A stretch of 64,000 bases of DNA from Sthenelais limicola (taxonomy: Eukaryota; Annelida; Polychaeta; Phyllodocida; Sigalionidae): NCBI GenBank assembly GCA_942159475.1, contig OW804097.1, positions 117,464,789 through 117,528,788 of the forward strand, given 5' to 3'. Shown piece after piece: positions 47,821-59,800 of this stretch. The notes below the pieces were generated by a model. It saw nothing but the letters and a program-made list of their open reading frames with translations. It was not told the origin of the DNA and did not search any database. Made by a program: the position numbers and the translations under genes. Numbering within the stretch: position 1 is the first letter of the stretch; every line of letters begins with the position of its first letter.

Positions 47821-48639
47821 ATCTAATCTATTCCCCTTTCAATTGTTGACAATTGTAACTCTTCCATCCATTCCTTAAGTGATACAAACACGTTTTTGTT
47901 GACTATATCTCTTCCATCCAACTCATTGTTTAATGGGTTAGGGTAATAATACAATGTTGAGTCCTGAGTAAACATTTTTTTTTTATCTTGTTCATGATGC
48001 ACTTATCAAGTGGCCTTGAAATGTGAAGCCTATGCACAGGAAAATATCTGTCCCCCTTCACGAGTCGTCATTATGTATACAACTAATTATAGAGAGATAT
48101 GAATAATGTTGGGTTTTCGAGGTAACCAGAATATAATATTGCATTATGCATACATACATGCTGGCATGTTCAAAAATACTAATGTTGGCGATTCGATATT
48201 TGTGAATTTTCTCAAGTGTAAATTTTAAGGCTTTTTGAATTCCCTTCTTACTCGGAGGGCAACGCTGAACATATGCATGCACCGAAGTTATGATGATTTG
48301 CCTGTATAAATATAAAAGTATATATAAACGATGATTCCATATCCTAGATGGACTGGTGTGTATCTAGCATTGTTCAGAGATATTTTCCTCGAAAACATTT
48401 TCAAGTTGGGTGTTTTCTCATCATGTGTGCGTCCAATATGCTTTGGGCTGCAGAAGCAGAGCCGACACACACAGTTTTCATGTCTTTATGCAGCTTGAAA
48501 CTTACTTCTACATCACGCATGTGATAGTTTTTCCACAAATAAAAAATGAGAAAATAAACATGTGTTGTATTTTTACTCCTACTGCAGGGCAATTTGATTA
48601 TCATGGAACACAGGAGAGGTCGGGGTCCTGGGTATGACC
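47821..48639. other. intergenic stretch without recognised feature
   Basis: TCTCTTCCATCCA occurs twice (about 47860 and 47909), otherwise nothing. Confidence 0.4.
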
Positions 48640-48970
48640 ATAAAGTGCCTTTCTGTCTCTCTCTCTCTCTCTCCCTTCTTCTCTATCTCTATTTCCTGGG
48701 TATGATCATAAACTGCCTCCCTCTCAGCTCTCCCGCCCTTGATATAACCATATTAAATGTGTTGATAAGGGCGTAAAGCAACCAATCTCACTCACTCACT
48801 CCCTCTCAGCTCTCCCGCCCTTGATATAACCATATTATGTGTGTTGATAAGGGCGTTAAGCAACCAATCTCACTCACTCACTCACTCCCTCTCAGCTCTC
48901 CCGCCCTTGATATAACCATATTAAATGTGTTGATAAGGGCGTAAAGCAACCAATCTCACTCACTCACTCA
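48640..48970 (+). repeat. 82-86 bp tandem array of SINE-like 3' module
   Basis: Three units beginning CTCTCAGCTCTCCCGCCC at 48721, 48803 and 48889, each ending in a CTCA repeat. Preceded by AAGTGCCTTTCTGT and a CT tract. Confidence 0.85.
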
Positions 48971-49207
48971 GGAGAGGTCGTTGACAAGTGATGGAAAATG
49001 AAATCTGAATTTTAAAATTGAAATTAAAATTTCCATCATACCGCCGATAAATTCTACACTAACTTATTTGCAAAATAATTATGTTTTTATTTATGTACTA
49101 TTGTGACTTTAATATAGTGGCATGTGCGTAAGTAGCAAATAGCAAAGGAAATGGGTGGGTCAGACATGTTTACTCTGATAATTGAGGATCATTAAATTAT
49201 TCATTAA

Positions 49208-49391
49208 AGGGTGGTCTTCACTGGCTGCGGTAAGCCTTGCGATGGTTTGTTCTGGTTCTGTAGATGGTGAGGAATGACGAGGTCCTTGCCTATATGGTGA
49301 ACGATGTAGGCAGGACCTCGCCACTCCTCACCAACACAGCACCATCGCAAGGCTTACCACAGAGCTTACCGCAGCCAGTGGAGACCACCCT
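49208..49391. mobile_element. Fold-back MITE AGGGTGGTCTCCACTGG, copy 5
   Basis: Flanked by TAA at 49205-49207 and 49392-49394. Confidence 0.88.
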
Positions 49392-49693
49392 TAATGCCTG
49401 GAAGTCATGGAATTTGAATCCAGATCTGAACCCTGTACTGGGTTCGCCGAAGATAAGCTGTATGTGTGTGTGTTGGCGGGGGGGGGGAGCTTTATTATAT
49501 CATATTACGCAGTCAGAACGTAATAATGATTAATCACATTATTATCAATAGTCTAAATTAATTATGATCTATAATTACTTATCATTAAATAAATTAACTG
49601 CAGTATTGTGCACCACTAGTAGGAGGAACAGGTAACATCAGAGTAGGCATAGCCAATCATTATAGCAGGCCACGGCCATTCACTCTTTTATGT

Positions 49694-51320
49694 GGGTCAG
49701 ATTTTCAGAAAATGTACAATTGGCAGCTGTACACATTTAGTAAATTCTGCTATAGGCTGTAATTTGGACAAAACTAGGTAAATTCGAGTATATTCGGCAT
49801 AGTTCGGCAATATGGTTACTTACCGGAAAGAGGAACGGCGGATGCGTTAGCTGAATTAATCGGTAATATTAACTTAGCTTTCAATGAGAAGGAGTCCATA
49901 CTATCGGTATTCGTTGACTTTAGTAAGGCGTTCAATAGTGTCAATCACGAAATACTCTTAGAAAAAATAGAGAAAAGCGGAATAAATGGAACATACCTAA
50001 AGTGGATAGAATCATACTTAACAGACAGGAAACAAAGGGTCGTAATGGAAGATGCCACTTCTTCTGAGTCCCCGATAAATTGTGGCGTGCCACAAGGCTC
50101 AGTGCTCGGCCCATTGATGTATTTGATATATTCAAACGACATAAAAAAATTAGAATTAAATAGTAAATTTATTTTATACGCCGACGATACGTTTTTTTTC
50201 CTAAGAGGCTCAAACGTCGACGAATTGGTAAGAAAATTGGAATCAGACATGAATAAGTTCTATGAATGGTCTATAGCTAACAAATTGAAAATTAACATAA
50301 AAAAGACGAAGTGCATGCTTTTTACCAGGAACAAGAGCACAAGAAACCCATCATTAAGATTCAATGATAAGATAATAGATAATACTGAACACTATGAATA
50401 CCTGGGAATACAGCTAGATAGGAGACTGAATATGCTGAAGCAATATGACCAGTTAATCAAAAACCTCCAGTATAGAGTGCATCAATTCAAGATTATGCGA
50501 TCGTGCCTGACTAAACACGCGGCTATATCTGTACTGAAAACGTTCATACTGTCTATTCTAGATTATAGCCTACCATTTCTGACCCCCATCTGTAAGGGTA
50601 AACTTAAAAAGATTCAAGTAATACAAAACAAGGCCATCAGAATCGCTTTATTAGTGGATCATACAATACCACGTATAGTGATACACGGAGAATGTAGTAT
50701 AATGTCAGTGGCAAATCGGTTGAGCTTTTTACTACAAAAAATGGGTAAGAAACAGGCGGATAAGAATAATACAGGTACAGAGGAGAATACTATTGCCACT
50801 AGGAGGCGTGAAGGTCCCATATTAACACAATTTAGGCCGAAAACAGATCATGATAAAGACTCATTGAACTATCAAATCGCTGCAGAATGGAACAAGCTGG
50901 GAAGTAACGTCAGAAACATGGATACCACCACTTTCAAAAGGTATCAAAAGAATAGCATCTTATATACACAATCGAGAAGAAATGAATTTTATTAATATCT
51001 AACCCGGTCTCTGGGCTCCTCCACTCAACCCCCTCCCCCCTCGACAACGACAATGACAGTGACTTGATAAAGAAAAATGTATGAAAATGCTACCTTTGTA
51101 TAGATCTTAAGGCAGGTGGTGGGAACACCGTCTAACGGCGACACCATGAATGTACATTACTGTCATCCAAATAAAATAAAAAAAAAAAAAAAAAATAGTA
51201 TTGATTCTAGCAATCTGTTTGGCTAGGTTGAACTGTGTTTTGAACTTATTTTCGTCTGGAATTTGGGTTATTTAAGAAGATGGGCGAAGTTAAATTGCAC
51301 ATTTTCTGAAAATCTGACCC
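49694..51320 (+). mobile_element. TIR28 MITE, subfamily A, split by a LINE
   Basis: The outer flanks are ATGT at 49690-49693 and 51321-51324. The two MITE halves are 49694-49798 and 51201-51320, with the LINE between. Confidence 0.93.
49804..51195 (+). mobile_element. 5'-truncated LINE with intact RT frame and poly(A) tail, nested in a MITE
   Basis: The reading frame is open from the left junction (VRQYGYLPERGTADALAELI) through VFVDFSKAFNSVNH, GVPQGSVLGPL, YADDT (around 50177) and YLGIQLDRRLN to the stop at 50996. An A-rich tail follows (51168-51195). The element interrupts a MITE between its internal positions. ATAGT at 49799-49803 and 51196-51200 is a probable 5-bp target duplication. Upstream motifs and any endonuclease are lost. 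The clade is not assigned; Jockey-like or CR1-like are both possible. Confidence 0.88.
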
Positions 51321-51324
51321 ATGT

Positions 51325-52206
51325 ATGTAAGTGACAATAAAATATACGTCAGTCGGATCTTTAGTATCAAAGCCTCCGGTCTCAAAGAGAATTACCATAT
51401 CAAAATGTTCGTTTTCCTTGTCTCTACCCTCCCCCCCACCTGCCACCATGCAGGAAAAGGAAGGAAATTCGCAACGGAAAACTTCACAATACAACACAAT
51501 AGAAAGAACACCGAAGGATGTCATTAAATTATTTTGATAGCTTTTATTTATCTAAGACCTCGTAGTGTTAATTAATTCAGAGTTACGCAATCAACAGTTG
51601 TTTCAAAGTTGGAACATTTTCCTAGTAAAGTTTCAGCATCATTTCTGGTCAAATAAATACCACAGGTACTAATACAATGACAAAGGGGAAAACTATACTA
51701 AATGTAAGACTGAACAAGTTAATAAATCTAACTTGTATACAACTAAGGATTATGCAGTAACAGAGATATCTGCCCGTCCAAGTTAGAATTGCGTAGCTCC
51801 TCTTGTGAATTTTATGTTAAGTCCAGGTTATGAGGTGGAAGTTTTCAATGAGAAGGGAAATGCTAAAAACAATATATAGGCCTATATCAAAAGTAAAAGA
51901 TCATGTAAATTTATTGTACGTGGCTTTTCGATCTGCTCCCTTAGTGCCTTAGTGACGATCTCAGTGACGTCATAAAGGGGTGCCCAGGTAACTCGGATCT
52001 CCAAGTGATATTGATTGTTATGAATTTGTTAGTAACATAACAAACAATGAGTAAAAAAAAAAATAAGATCATGTAAGTGGGAATGTTTTATGGCAAGTCT
52101 AGATTCGCGGATGAATTGAAAGGAAGGAGAGGTGGTAGCTTAACATAGATTTGAAACAAATTGATCAAGACATCTACAAGATAGGTTATTCATCGGGTCG
52201 TTTGGA
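51325..52206. other. intergenic stretch without recognised feature
   Basis: No coding or repeat signal recognised on either strand. Confidence 0.45.
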
Positions 52207-52211
52207 CTAAG

Positions 52212-52383
52212 ACCCTGCCCACACACAGCCGATTTGTCCCCCGATTGCCTCCCGATGAATCCTACGATTTCATTTCAAATCCTGGTTTATGTTTGGAAAT
52301 AGCATAAACCAGGATTTGAAATAAAATCCTAGGATTTTGGGAGACCCAAATCGGGGGACAAATCGGCTGTGTGTGGGCAGGGT
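52212..52383. mobile_element. Fold-back MITE ACCCTGCCCACACAC, copy 2
   Basis: Flanked by CTAAG at 52207-52211 and 52384-52388, so the target duplication looks like 5 bp. Confidence 0.88.
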
Positions 52384-52428
52384 CTAAGCAAGGCTCAGTA
52401 CATCCTGACATGTAAGCAAAGTCAGACG

Positions 52429-52659
52429 GGGTCAGATCACCAGAAAATGTACAATTGGCAGGTCTACACATTTAGTACATTCTGCTAAATTAGGCAGAAA
52501 ATGATAAATAATACGTATATATATATATCAGTATATATATTGCGCTGATTCAAAATATCTGTTTGGTAATGTTGAACTGTATTTTAAACCTTATTACTGT
52601 CTTAAAAGTGGGTTATTTAAGAGGTAAAGCGAATTGTAAATTCTCTGACGATCTGACTC
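52429..52659 (+). mobile_element. TIR28-related MITE, subfamily C
   Basis: Forward copy, decayed ends (GGGTCAGATCACCAG; GACGATCTGACTC), with a TA repeat inside. Confidence 0.75.
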
Positions 52660-52999
52660 AGGTATATAATCCCATAACATCACGTGCAAATGACAATGGG
52701 CAGATACCAATGATAAACATTACACCTGACTTTATGTACGTGTAAATCCTTTATTCACACACGTGCCAGAGATTACTACTCCCCCTGTCGGTGCGTACAT
52801 AGATTACACGACTATACCAAGGCCTTGGGTGATTATAGTGTGCGTCCAAACTATTCTAAAATAATGACATATTTCAGGACAGGGTCCTCGCAAGTAATTC
52901 GAGGCTTTTCCAGGCCCATTTCAGTGATTTTTCAGAATCCTAATGACAGGACCAAGTTACTGTTATACAGAGGACAACGATCTATCTAACAAGGTTCAT

Positions 53000-53236
53000 G
53001 AGTCAGATTTTCAGAAAATGTACAATTCACCTTCACCAATTCTCTCAAATAACCCAAGTTTAAGACAAAAATCAGGTTCAAAATACTGTTCAACATAACC
53101 AAACAGACTGTTTGAATCAAGGCAATACCAAATATACCCATATATATACCTAGTGTTGATGATTTGTCAGTCCAATTTAGCAGAATTTACAAAATATGTT
53201 GATCTGCCAATTGTACATTTTCTGAAAATCTGACCC
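53000..53236 (-). mobile_element. TIR28 MITE, subfamily B/C
   Basis: Reverse copy starting GAGTCAG and ending CTGACCC, with no exact flanking duplication. Confidence 0.85.
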
Positions 53237-54164
53237 ATGTACTCCCGATTTCATTATGTATCAATCACCGTTTCGTTTTACTTTGTAAGTAACTCAGTGT
53301 ATAGTGAGAGAGAGTGGGTGGGTCAGGAGAAATTTTACAGTGAGAAAATGAGTCTTCGAAGGTTTCAAGGCCATTTAATAAATTCCAACAGGATTCAAGA
53401 CCCATATATGATGATTTCCCAGGACCTTCGACTTAAAAGCCAATTTTCCAGGCCTTGAATTTATTTGCCCAAATTTAAGGCTTTTCAATGCCCCGCGGAG
53501 TATTTTAGGAGTATTTTCTGCAATCTTGAGTATTATGCTGTATTAATTATATGTAAAAGTACAATATTACCTGTATTATAACAACCAGTTAACGTAAGAT
53601 TAACAGTCGTCCAGTTTGAATATTGACCAAATTCTTGGCTGATTTCTTTCTATTAAGCAACTATGTCATGGAACACTTGTTTATAATAACCAACTAGTTG
53701 CATAAATCGATGAAAACACAATTAAACGATGTATGCCCTATTGTATGACCATTGGTAATACACCTACCACCTCTTTACATCCACGTGAACTATAAGTAAT
53801 GCCTCACTCCAAACCTAACAACTAGATATGTTCATCATCGCATTGCGAGGGATCGTATCACATATATGCAAGCCAAAGTGAATTTCACTTATATGCTTAC
53901 TGCTTAGCAATCACTTTAATGTATCACATACAAGTTAATCTTTCTATCTGCTCACATCTCCATAGTATCTTTTATCATAGACAACAAGGGTATCATATAT
54001 AACCATACAAGACACGACAATGAAATACATAGACACAATTGCCTGAAACAACCTAGAAATAAGAGGTACAATGTTATAAATGTTGTTGATATGACACGAG
54101 AGAACGGGGTAACGTATGTTTATCACATGCACGACATGCAGTTTGGGATTAGATTCTTGTATTC
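53237..54164. other. intergenic stretch without recognised feature
   Basis: AT-rich. The 73-codon frame at 53237 begins at the MITE edge and has no similarity. Confidence 0.45.
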
Positions 54165-54522
54165 TTAGGGACGACTGGGAAAAAAAATACGTGTTTCCGA
54201 TTTACCCCCCTACCTAGAAAAACCTTACCCTACCTAAAAAATGTTTTACCATACCTGATTTTTTTTTACCATAACTTACTTTTTTCGGATTTTTTGACAA
54301 AAAAAACTTATAAAAGCAGGAAAATTGGTTTTCCTAACCCCGGAACTGTCAAAAAGCACATTTCCCATGTTTAAAACAACTATTGTTATAAAATAGACAT
54401 TTTTTTTCAGTTTCTGGGAGGTTGTTTCCTACAAATTTTTTTTAAAAAATAAGTTACCACGCCCCCTAACCTAGTTTTCAGCCAGATAAATCGGAAACAC
54501 ATCTATTATTTTTTTGGCCCTA
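54165..54522. mobile_element. MITE with GTGTTTCCGATTTA inverted repeats, copy 2
   Basis: Same order of motifs as 2985-3332, including AGCAGGAAAA, CTGTCAAAAAGCA and ATTTCCCATGTTTAAA. Confidence 0.8.
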
Positions 54523-55037
54523 CAGCAAATACAAATTAACTTATGGCTGGGGACAAATTCTCGACATTTAGAAACTTTAAAAAGATGTGTTTACTGCAAC
54601 CTAACACGTGTTTACTGTTTCTTAAAGCATTTCACTAAAAAAATAATGACGTAAATAATTTGGAAGAATGAGTTAAGAAAATCTATTAATAGCTTCATGC
54701 ATATGCGAGATTCTATCTCGTGATACTTGTAGGTTTCAGCTGAAAATAATTATTATTTCAGATTAAGAATGAAATTTGCTATGTCCCAAGTTCTGACGAG
54801 CATTGTCTCAGAATTAAAGAACTTGAAATTATATTTGCCAGTTTCTCAAAATCTCAAGCGAGTAAAAAAAAAGTGCTACCGTAAAATCTGTTAAAAACCG
54901 CGACTTCAATTGGAGATAGTGGTTGAGAATGCTGAGGAGCTAGAAGGCCCATTGTGGAGGTTTATTAGAGATTCAGCTTATGCAAATCAGTTGCAGGGTC
55001 AAAATGGTGATGGGCAGTATCGATCACTAAGACTTAT

Positions 55038-55260
55038 GGGTCAGATTTTCAGAAAATGTACAATTAGCCTTTACGAATCCTCTCAAATAACCCAAATTTA
55101 AGACAAAATGAGCTTTAAAATGCAGTTTAACATAATAGAACTGATACTTTAAATCACGGCAATACCAAATATACTCAGATATACCCGGGTATTCAGCGTT
55201 TTTCAGCCTAATTTAGGAGAATTTCCTAAATATGTAGAGCTGGCAGTTGTACATTTTCTT
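55038..55260 (-). mobile_element. TIR28 MITE, subfamily B, right end lost
   Basis: Reverse copy cut at the inner part of its right terminal repeat (TTGTACATTTTCTTA), where LINE-derived DNA begins. Confidence 0.85.
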
Positions 55261-55396
55261 AGTGCGAATCTCTGAAAGCTGCACCTCTATGGAACACCTT
55301 GAGACCACACAATATAAGGTCTGAGCTCCATCAAAGAGTTATAAAGTATCATCTTGTCGCGCTGGATCTGTCATACGTTTGGCCACAATCTCCTTA
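55261..55396 (+). pseudogene. LINE ORF C-terminal remnant
   Basis: One frame reads LKAAPLWNTLRPHNIRSELH and QRVIKYHL, the APxLWNxLP-type block at the C-terminus of LINE reverse transcriptase ORFs, then stops. It abuts a truncated MITE. Confidence 0.6.
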
Positions 55397-55565
55397 AATC
55401 TTAAAAGTCCATACATATTAGAGATTTGTCCAGAATCAATTTTGTCAAATATGGACGAAATTCAGAAACCTCAAGTTGGGGGATAACTTCTAATGGTGCC
55501 GCGGCTTCTAATATAGATTTTACGGTAAGTATTGCCAGTACAATGAAGAACCATCCAGGAGTTAA

Positions 55566-55774
55566 ACCCTGCCCACACCCAGCCGATTTGTCCCCCGATT
55601 ACCCCCCCCCCCCCCCGATTTTGGTTTTCCGATGAATCCTAGGATTTCATTTCCAATCCTGGTTTATGTTATTTCAAGAACATAAACCAGGATTTGAAAT
55701 GATGTCATAGGATTCATCAGGAGACCAAAATCGGGGGGTAATCGGGGGACAAATCGGCTGTGTGCGGGCAGGGT
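55566..55774. mobile_element. Fold-back MITE ACCCTGCCCACACCC, copy 3
   Basis: Flanks GTTAA and CTTAA (4 of 5 match). A C-run lies at 55603-55616. Confidence 0.85.
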
Positions 55775-56730
55775 CTTAAGCTATTATCTATTTAGTGAAA
55801 TACTGGAAAGGTATGACACACAACAGAATATGAACATCATCCAATAACAAGATATAAATCTGCAAGTACTGTCCATGAAAGAGACAAGAGACCCATTTTC
55901 TCCTAGATACTATTATTATTATTGTCCATGTATGGAAAGTAGAAATAAAGATTTGTATAATAAACGAATGAATCCTAAGCGAAGGTTTCAATTAATCTAT
56001 TCAGTTTGGTACGCGAATTCGGTTCTTTAAAATATCATGATCCTCTGCAAGAAAAAAACCGAAGCGAATTCTAGGCGTTTTGGTCTCTTCGGTGCCAATA
56101 AATAAGTCAAAATATAATCATGTGTAATGATAACCATTCCACAATTTAGAAACTAACATTCTTAATTTTGCTTTATAAGTTAAAGCAGGAACGTATAGAT
56201 CAAACCTCCTTGGACATAAGTTTGTGGAATGTAAAGAGAAAATAAAAGAATCGATGACTGGTGATTCTGATAATTCTTCCCATATATTATTCCAAGAATG
56301 TCGCCAGGAAAATGCAAGAAACTTCTCATAAATAAAGCGAATAGCGTTGCCATTATTCGAGAGAAAAGAATACATAGTATTCACATGACGTCACCCCAAT
56401 CAGCGGCTATCCTCACTGGCAGCCATAATGTGTGGCTACAGACAGAGCAGGTAGCACCAGGTCGGCAGGCTTTCCCGTTTCAAATGTTCAATAATGGCGA
56501 TTATACTCATTCTTCCATCATGACACACTAAAAAATTACAATCGAGCCTATCAGCATACTTTATATCACATTCGCTAAAACTTTCAGCGGTGAAAACGGG
56601 TGGAAAACAGCATTTTCAAGGCTTGGAGCACACATGTCCAGCTAACGTTTACAAAGCTTGACCCACAGTATGGCGAGCCGCGGCCAGCGCCTTGACGTCA
56701 GTGAATACTATGTATACTAGTATACTGGCA
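55775..56730. other. intergenic stretch downstream of the MFSD8-like stop
   Basis: Expected to hold the 3' UTR of the minus-strand gene. No clear polyadenylation signal was chosen. Confidence 0.4.
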
Positions 56731-56871
56731 CTAGGAGTGGGACAGGAGTGGTCGCCTTTCTTCCTCAGCCTCGGAGGTATAACTGGGTTCAGCGTTGATT
56801 GAATGAGACGAATCAGGAGACAGCGAGTTTTCCCGCTCTTTCATGTACTTAAAAGATAGAATCAGCATCAC
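56731..56871 (-). CDS. MFSD8-like terminal exon with dileucine tail
   Basis: Phase 0, 46 codons plus TAG. Starts VMLILSFKYMKERENSLSPD and ends EAEEERRPLLSHS. ERRPLL fits the [DE]xxxL[LI] endosomal and lysosomal sorting consensus. Confidence 0.88.
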   Translation of the reverse strand: MMLILSFKYMKERENSLSPDSSHSINAEPSYTSEAEEERRPLLSHS

Positions 56872-59800
56872 CTGAAACATAACCAAGAGAACAATATATT
56901 TAACCTATCAAATGTTTTTTTTAAAATTACAAATAAGGCCAAACATTTATAATACATCATTACAAAAAGACGCGTCCCCACGATGTGGATATATTTCTGC
57001 GTTGCCTTCTAGTCATTAGATCTTTTGAATATACACAAGTTGCCAAGAAAAGACAAGCAATTATATGAGAAACTACTCTACACGATTTCGACTCCCTATT
57101 AACCTTACAAATTGGTATATACCCCTATGCCTCTTCCGATACGACATTAAAATAGATAATAATATGATAAGTCACTTAGAATAAGCATAAACAACTACTA
57201 GTTAATGATCAAACGCTCTGCTGTTACAACTGAAAGGTCTGATCGTTTGTAAGGACAACAGGGTCGTTATATCGACATATGTCTCTCCTAACTCCTTTTT
57301 TGACAAAAAAAAGTGTTGACAAAGTCAGCTAGGGCTGGTCTTCCCCTAGTACCTGTACCATATGCTTCTGGGTCCAAAGCCAGCGCGTTAGACAGCTCAG
57401 TACCTACTAAAGCCGCCACCTTGATTAAATGAAATAGTCGTGTTCATTCGTGAATGATTTTGTTCAAAATATTTGGGGTTTTATATTAAAAAAACCCAGT
57501 TTACTTGAAAGAAAAGAACAAACAGGAATAAATAGGTGTCACTAGAAAATATATTCCTTCTTCCCAGCAAACCCACGGGATTAACGGACAGGATGTTCTG
57601 ACAGAGTCAGAGGCACAAATCCTGGCGCATAGAAACGTACGTGGGTCAGATTTTCAGAAAATGTACAATTGGCAGCTCTACACATTCAGGAAATTCTGCT
57701 AAATTAGAGTGGAAAATGATGAATACCGGGTATATCTGAGTATAATTTGGTATCACATCGTTTTAAAGTATCAGTTCTGTTATGTTAAACAGCATTTTGA
57801 AGCTCATTTCTGTATCAAATGTGGGTTATTTGAGAGGATTGGTGAAGGCAAATTGTACATTTTCTGAAAAACTGACCCACGTATGTAAAATGTACTTACC
57901 AGAGCAATGGACATGAGGCCCAACATAACTCCAAGCATGAGGTATAGATGATTTAAGAGGGAGTCGGCCCATAACGGCCCAAGTAATGTGCCTAGGCCAC
58001 CACATACACTCCTCAAGCCTTGAGACAATCCTGGAGAATCAAGAAGAAATTAAAGCAATTAATTGGATGAGAATTATCACGTATGTGAAACTTTGACCAA
58101 TAAAATTTATTATAAAAAAAGCAATGCAAGCTATGCAACTGAATGTATCATTTTATTTGATAAATTTATTTGACAAGGATAGAGAATATAATATAACTTC
58201 TGAAGAAGAGCCCAACTAAGGCTCGAAACATGTTAGGTCGTACTCTGGGGTAATTTATAAAGCGATCACTGTAGTGCATGCTGTACAACACGAGGACAAA
58301 TGGGTTGAAGCAATTCTATCTAAAGGGCCCAGTCCACTAAGCCGATTCTCAAGCGATTTTGCGCCGAGGACTCTTTTGCACTAAATTATGTGAGAATCGC
58401 ATGAGAATCGGCTTAGTGGACAAGGCCCTTGAAGTAGTAAATCTAAATATATCAAAGTATATCTAAAGTATCTATGCAGTTTACATACCTTGCGTTTTCT
58501 CTTGAGTGACTTTTGAATATAAAGAGGTACTCGTAACAACGATGAAGGGTAGACCGAACACATCCATTGCAACCCCGACAACCATAAAGGGAAGGTTGTA
58601 GCCTGGGTTATCTGGAACAAATACATACACTAGTCAAGGCTAAATGGAAATCAACATCTAAGTGTTAAAGTGACACTTCTTACTGTTGTTGGCTAGATTA
58701 TCGAGTAATGGAATTTCTACTTCCTTTTCTAGCATTGGTTCACCTTACCCTACCTAACTAACTCCTGTAGATATCAAAACTCTAACATTCATATTATATC
58801 AGATATTTGGTAAAATAGTGAGCAAAATCGTTTTTGCACGCCATACAGAAATTTCAAAGTGGCAGTCGGGTTGACATCTGGATTTACATAATGCCAGGCT
58901 CGACCAAATGTCGTTCATAGACTCCTAGGTTAAAGCTAGTTACATTTATGGTCACTTAGAGAGTGGGGGCAGCACTTTAAGGCTCCATTCTGTGATTTGA
59001 AATCTGGTCTATTCATTACATTTAATGATTATTGAATGAGGACACAATGTTGGTGCTCTATACATTAAATATTGTCATACATATCCTATATGATTACACT
59101 GAAAAAGTTTCATGTGATTCTGTGACTACTCGTTTTAACTATCTTAGCCACTTTAAATAATCTGAAGAAAACCACCACCAGGTCGAAACGTCTGAATCCC
59201 AATGTATCAATACTATTCAAATTAAAACAGCAAATAACAAAGTTTAAGGTTGTGCTGTTTTCCTATATACAATACAATAATATGAACGATTTAAAAACTC
59301 TTGCCATTGTTACTATTATTCTATTATAACCTGAGATACCCCCTAGGTATATAGTGGTGCTGTACTGCTCGACTAACCACTCTTTTTGTCATTTTCGTAC
59401 CTAAGGTTTTGTTTTATTATATCTCTAAGTCATTTAGTCTAGTTTACTCTTATATATTCAAAATTATGGTAACATCCGGAGAATGTACTCTAAGTAGTCC
59501 ATAAACGTATGTCGGTCCTTTTGTGTTTATATAGTACTAGTTTGTACTCATTTGTACTTATCGAAAAGGCAAATAAAAAACATCTTATCTTATCTTACAA
59601 TCTAAGTGGGTCAGATTTTCAGAAAATGTACAATTGGCAGTTGTACACATTTAGTAAATTCTGCTAAATTAGGCTGCAAATTGGTCAATACTAGGTAAAT
59701 TGAAGTATGTTTGGCATTGTATTAATTCTAGCAATCTGTTTGGTTAGGTTGAACTGTATTTTGAACTTTATTTTCGTCTGAAATTTGGGTATTTTGAGAA

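Noticed and set aside
48640..48970. Possible CRISPR-like array
   Set aside because: Adjacent 82-86 bp units without unique spacers in a eukaryotic genome; a tandem repeat.
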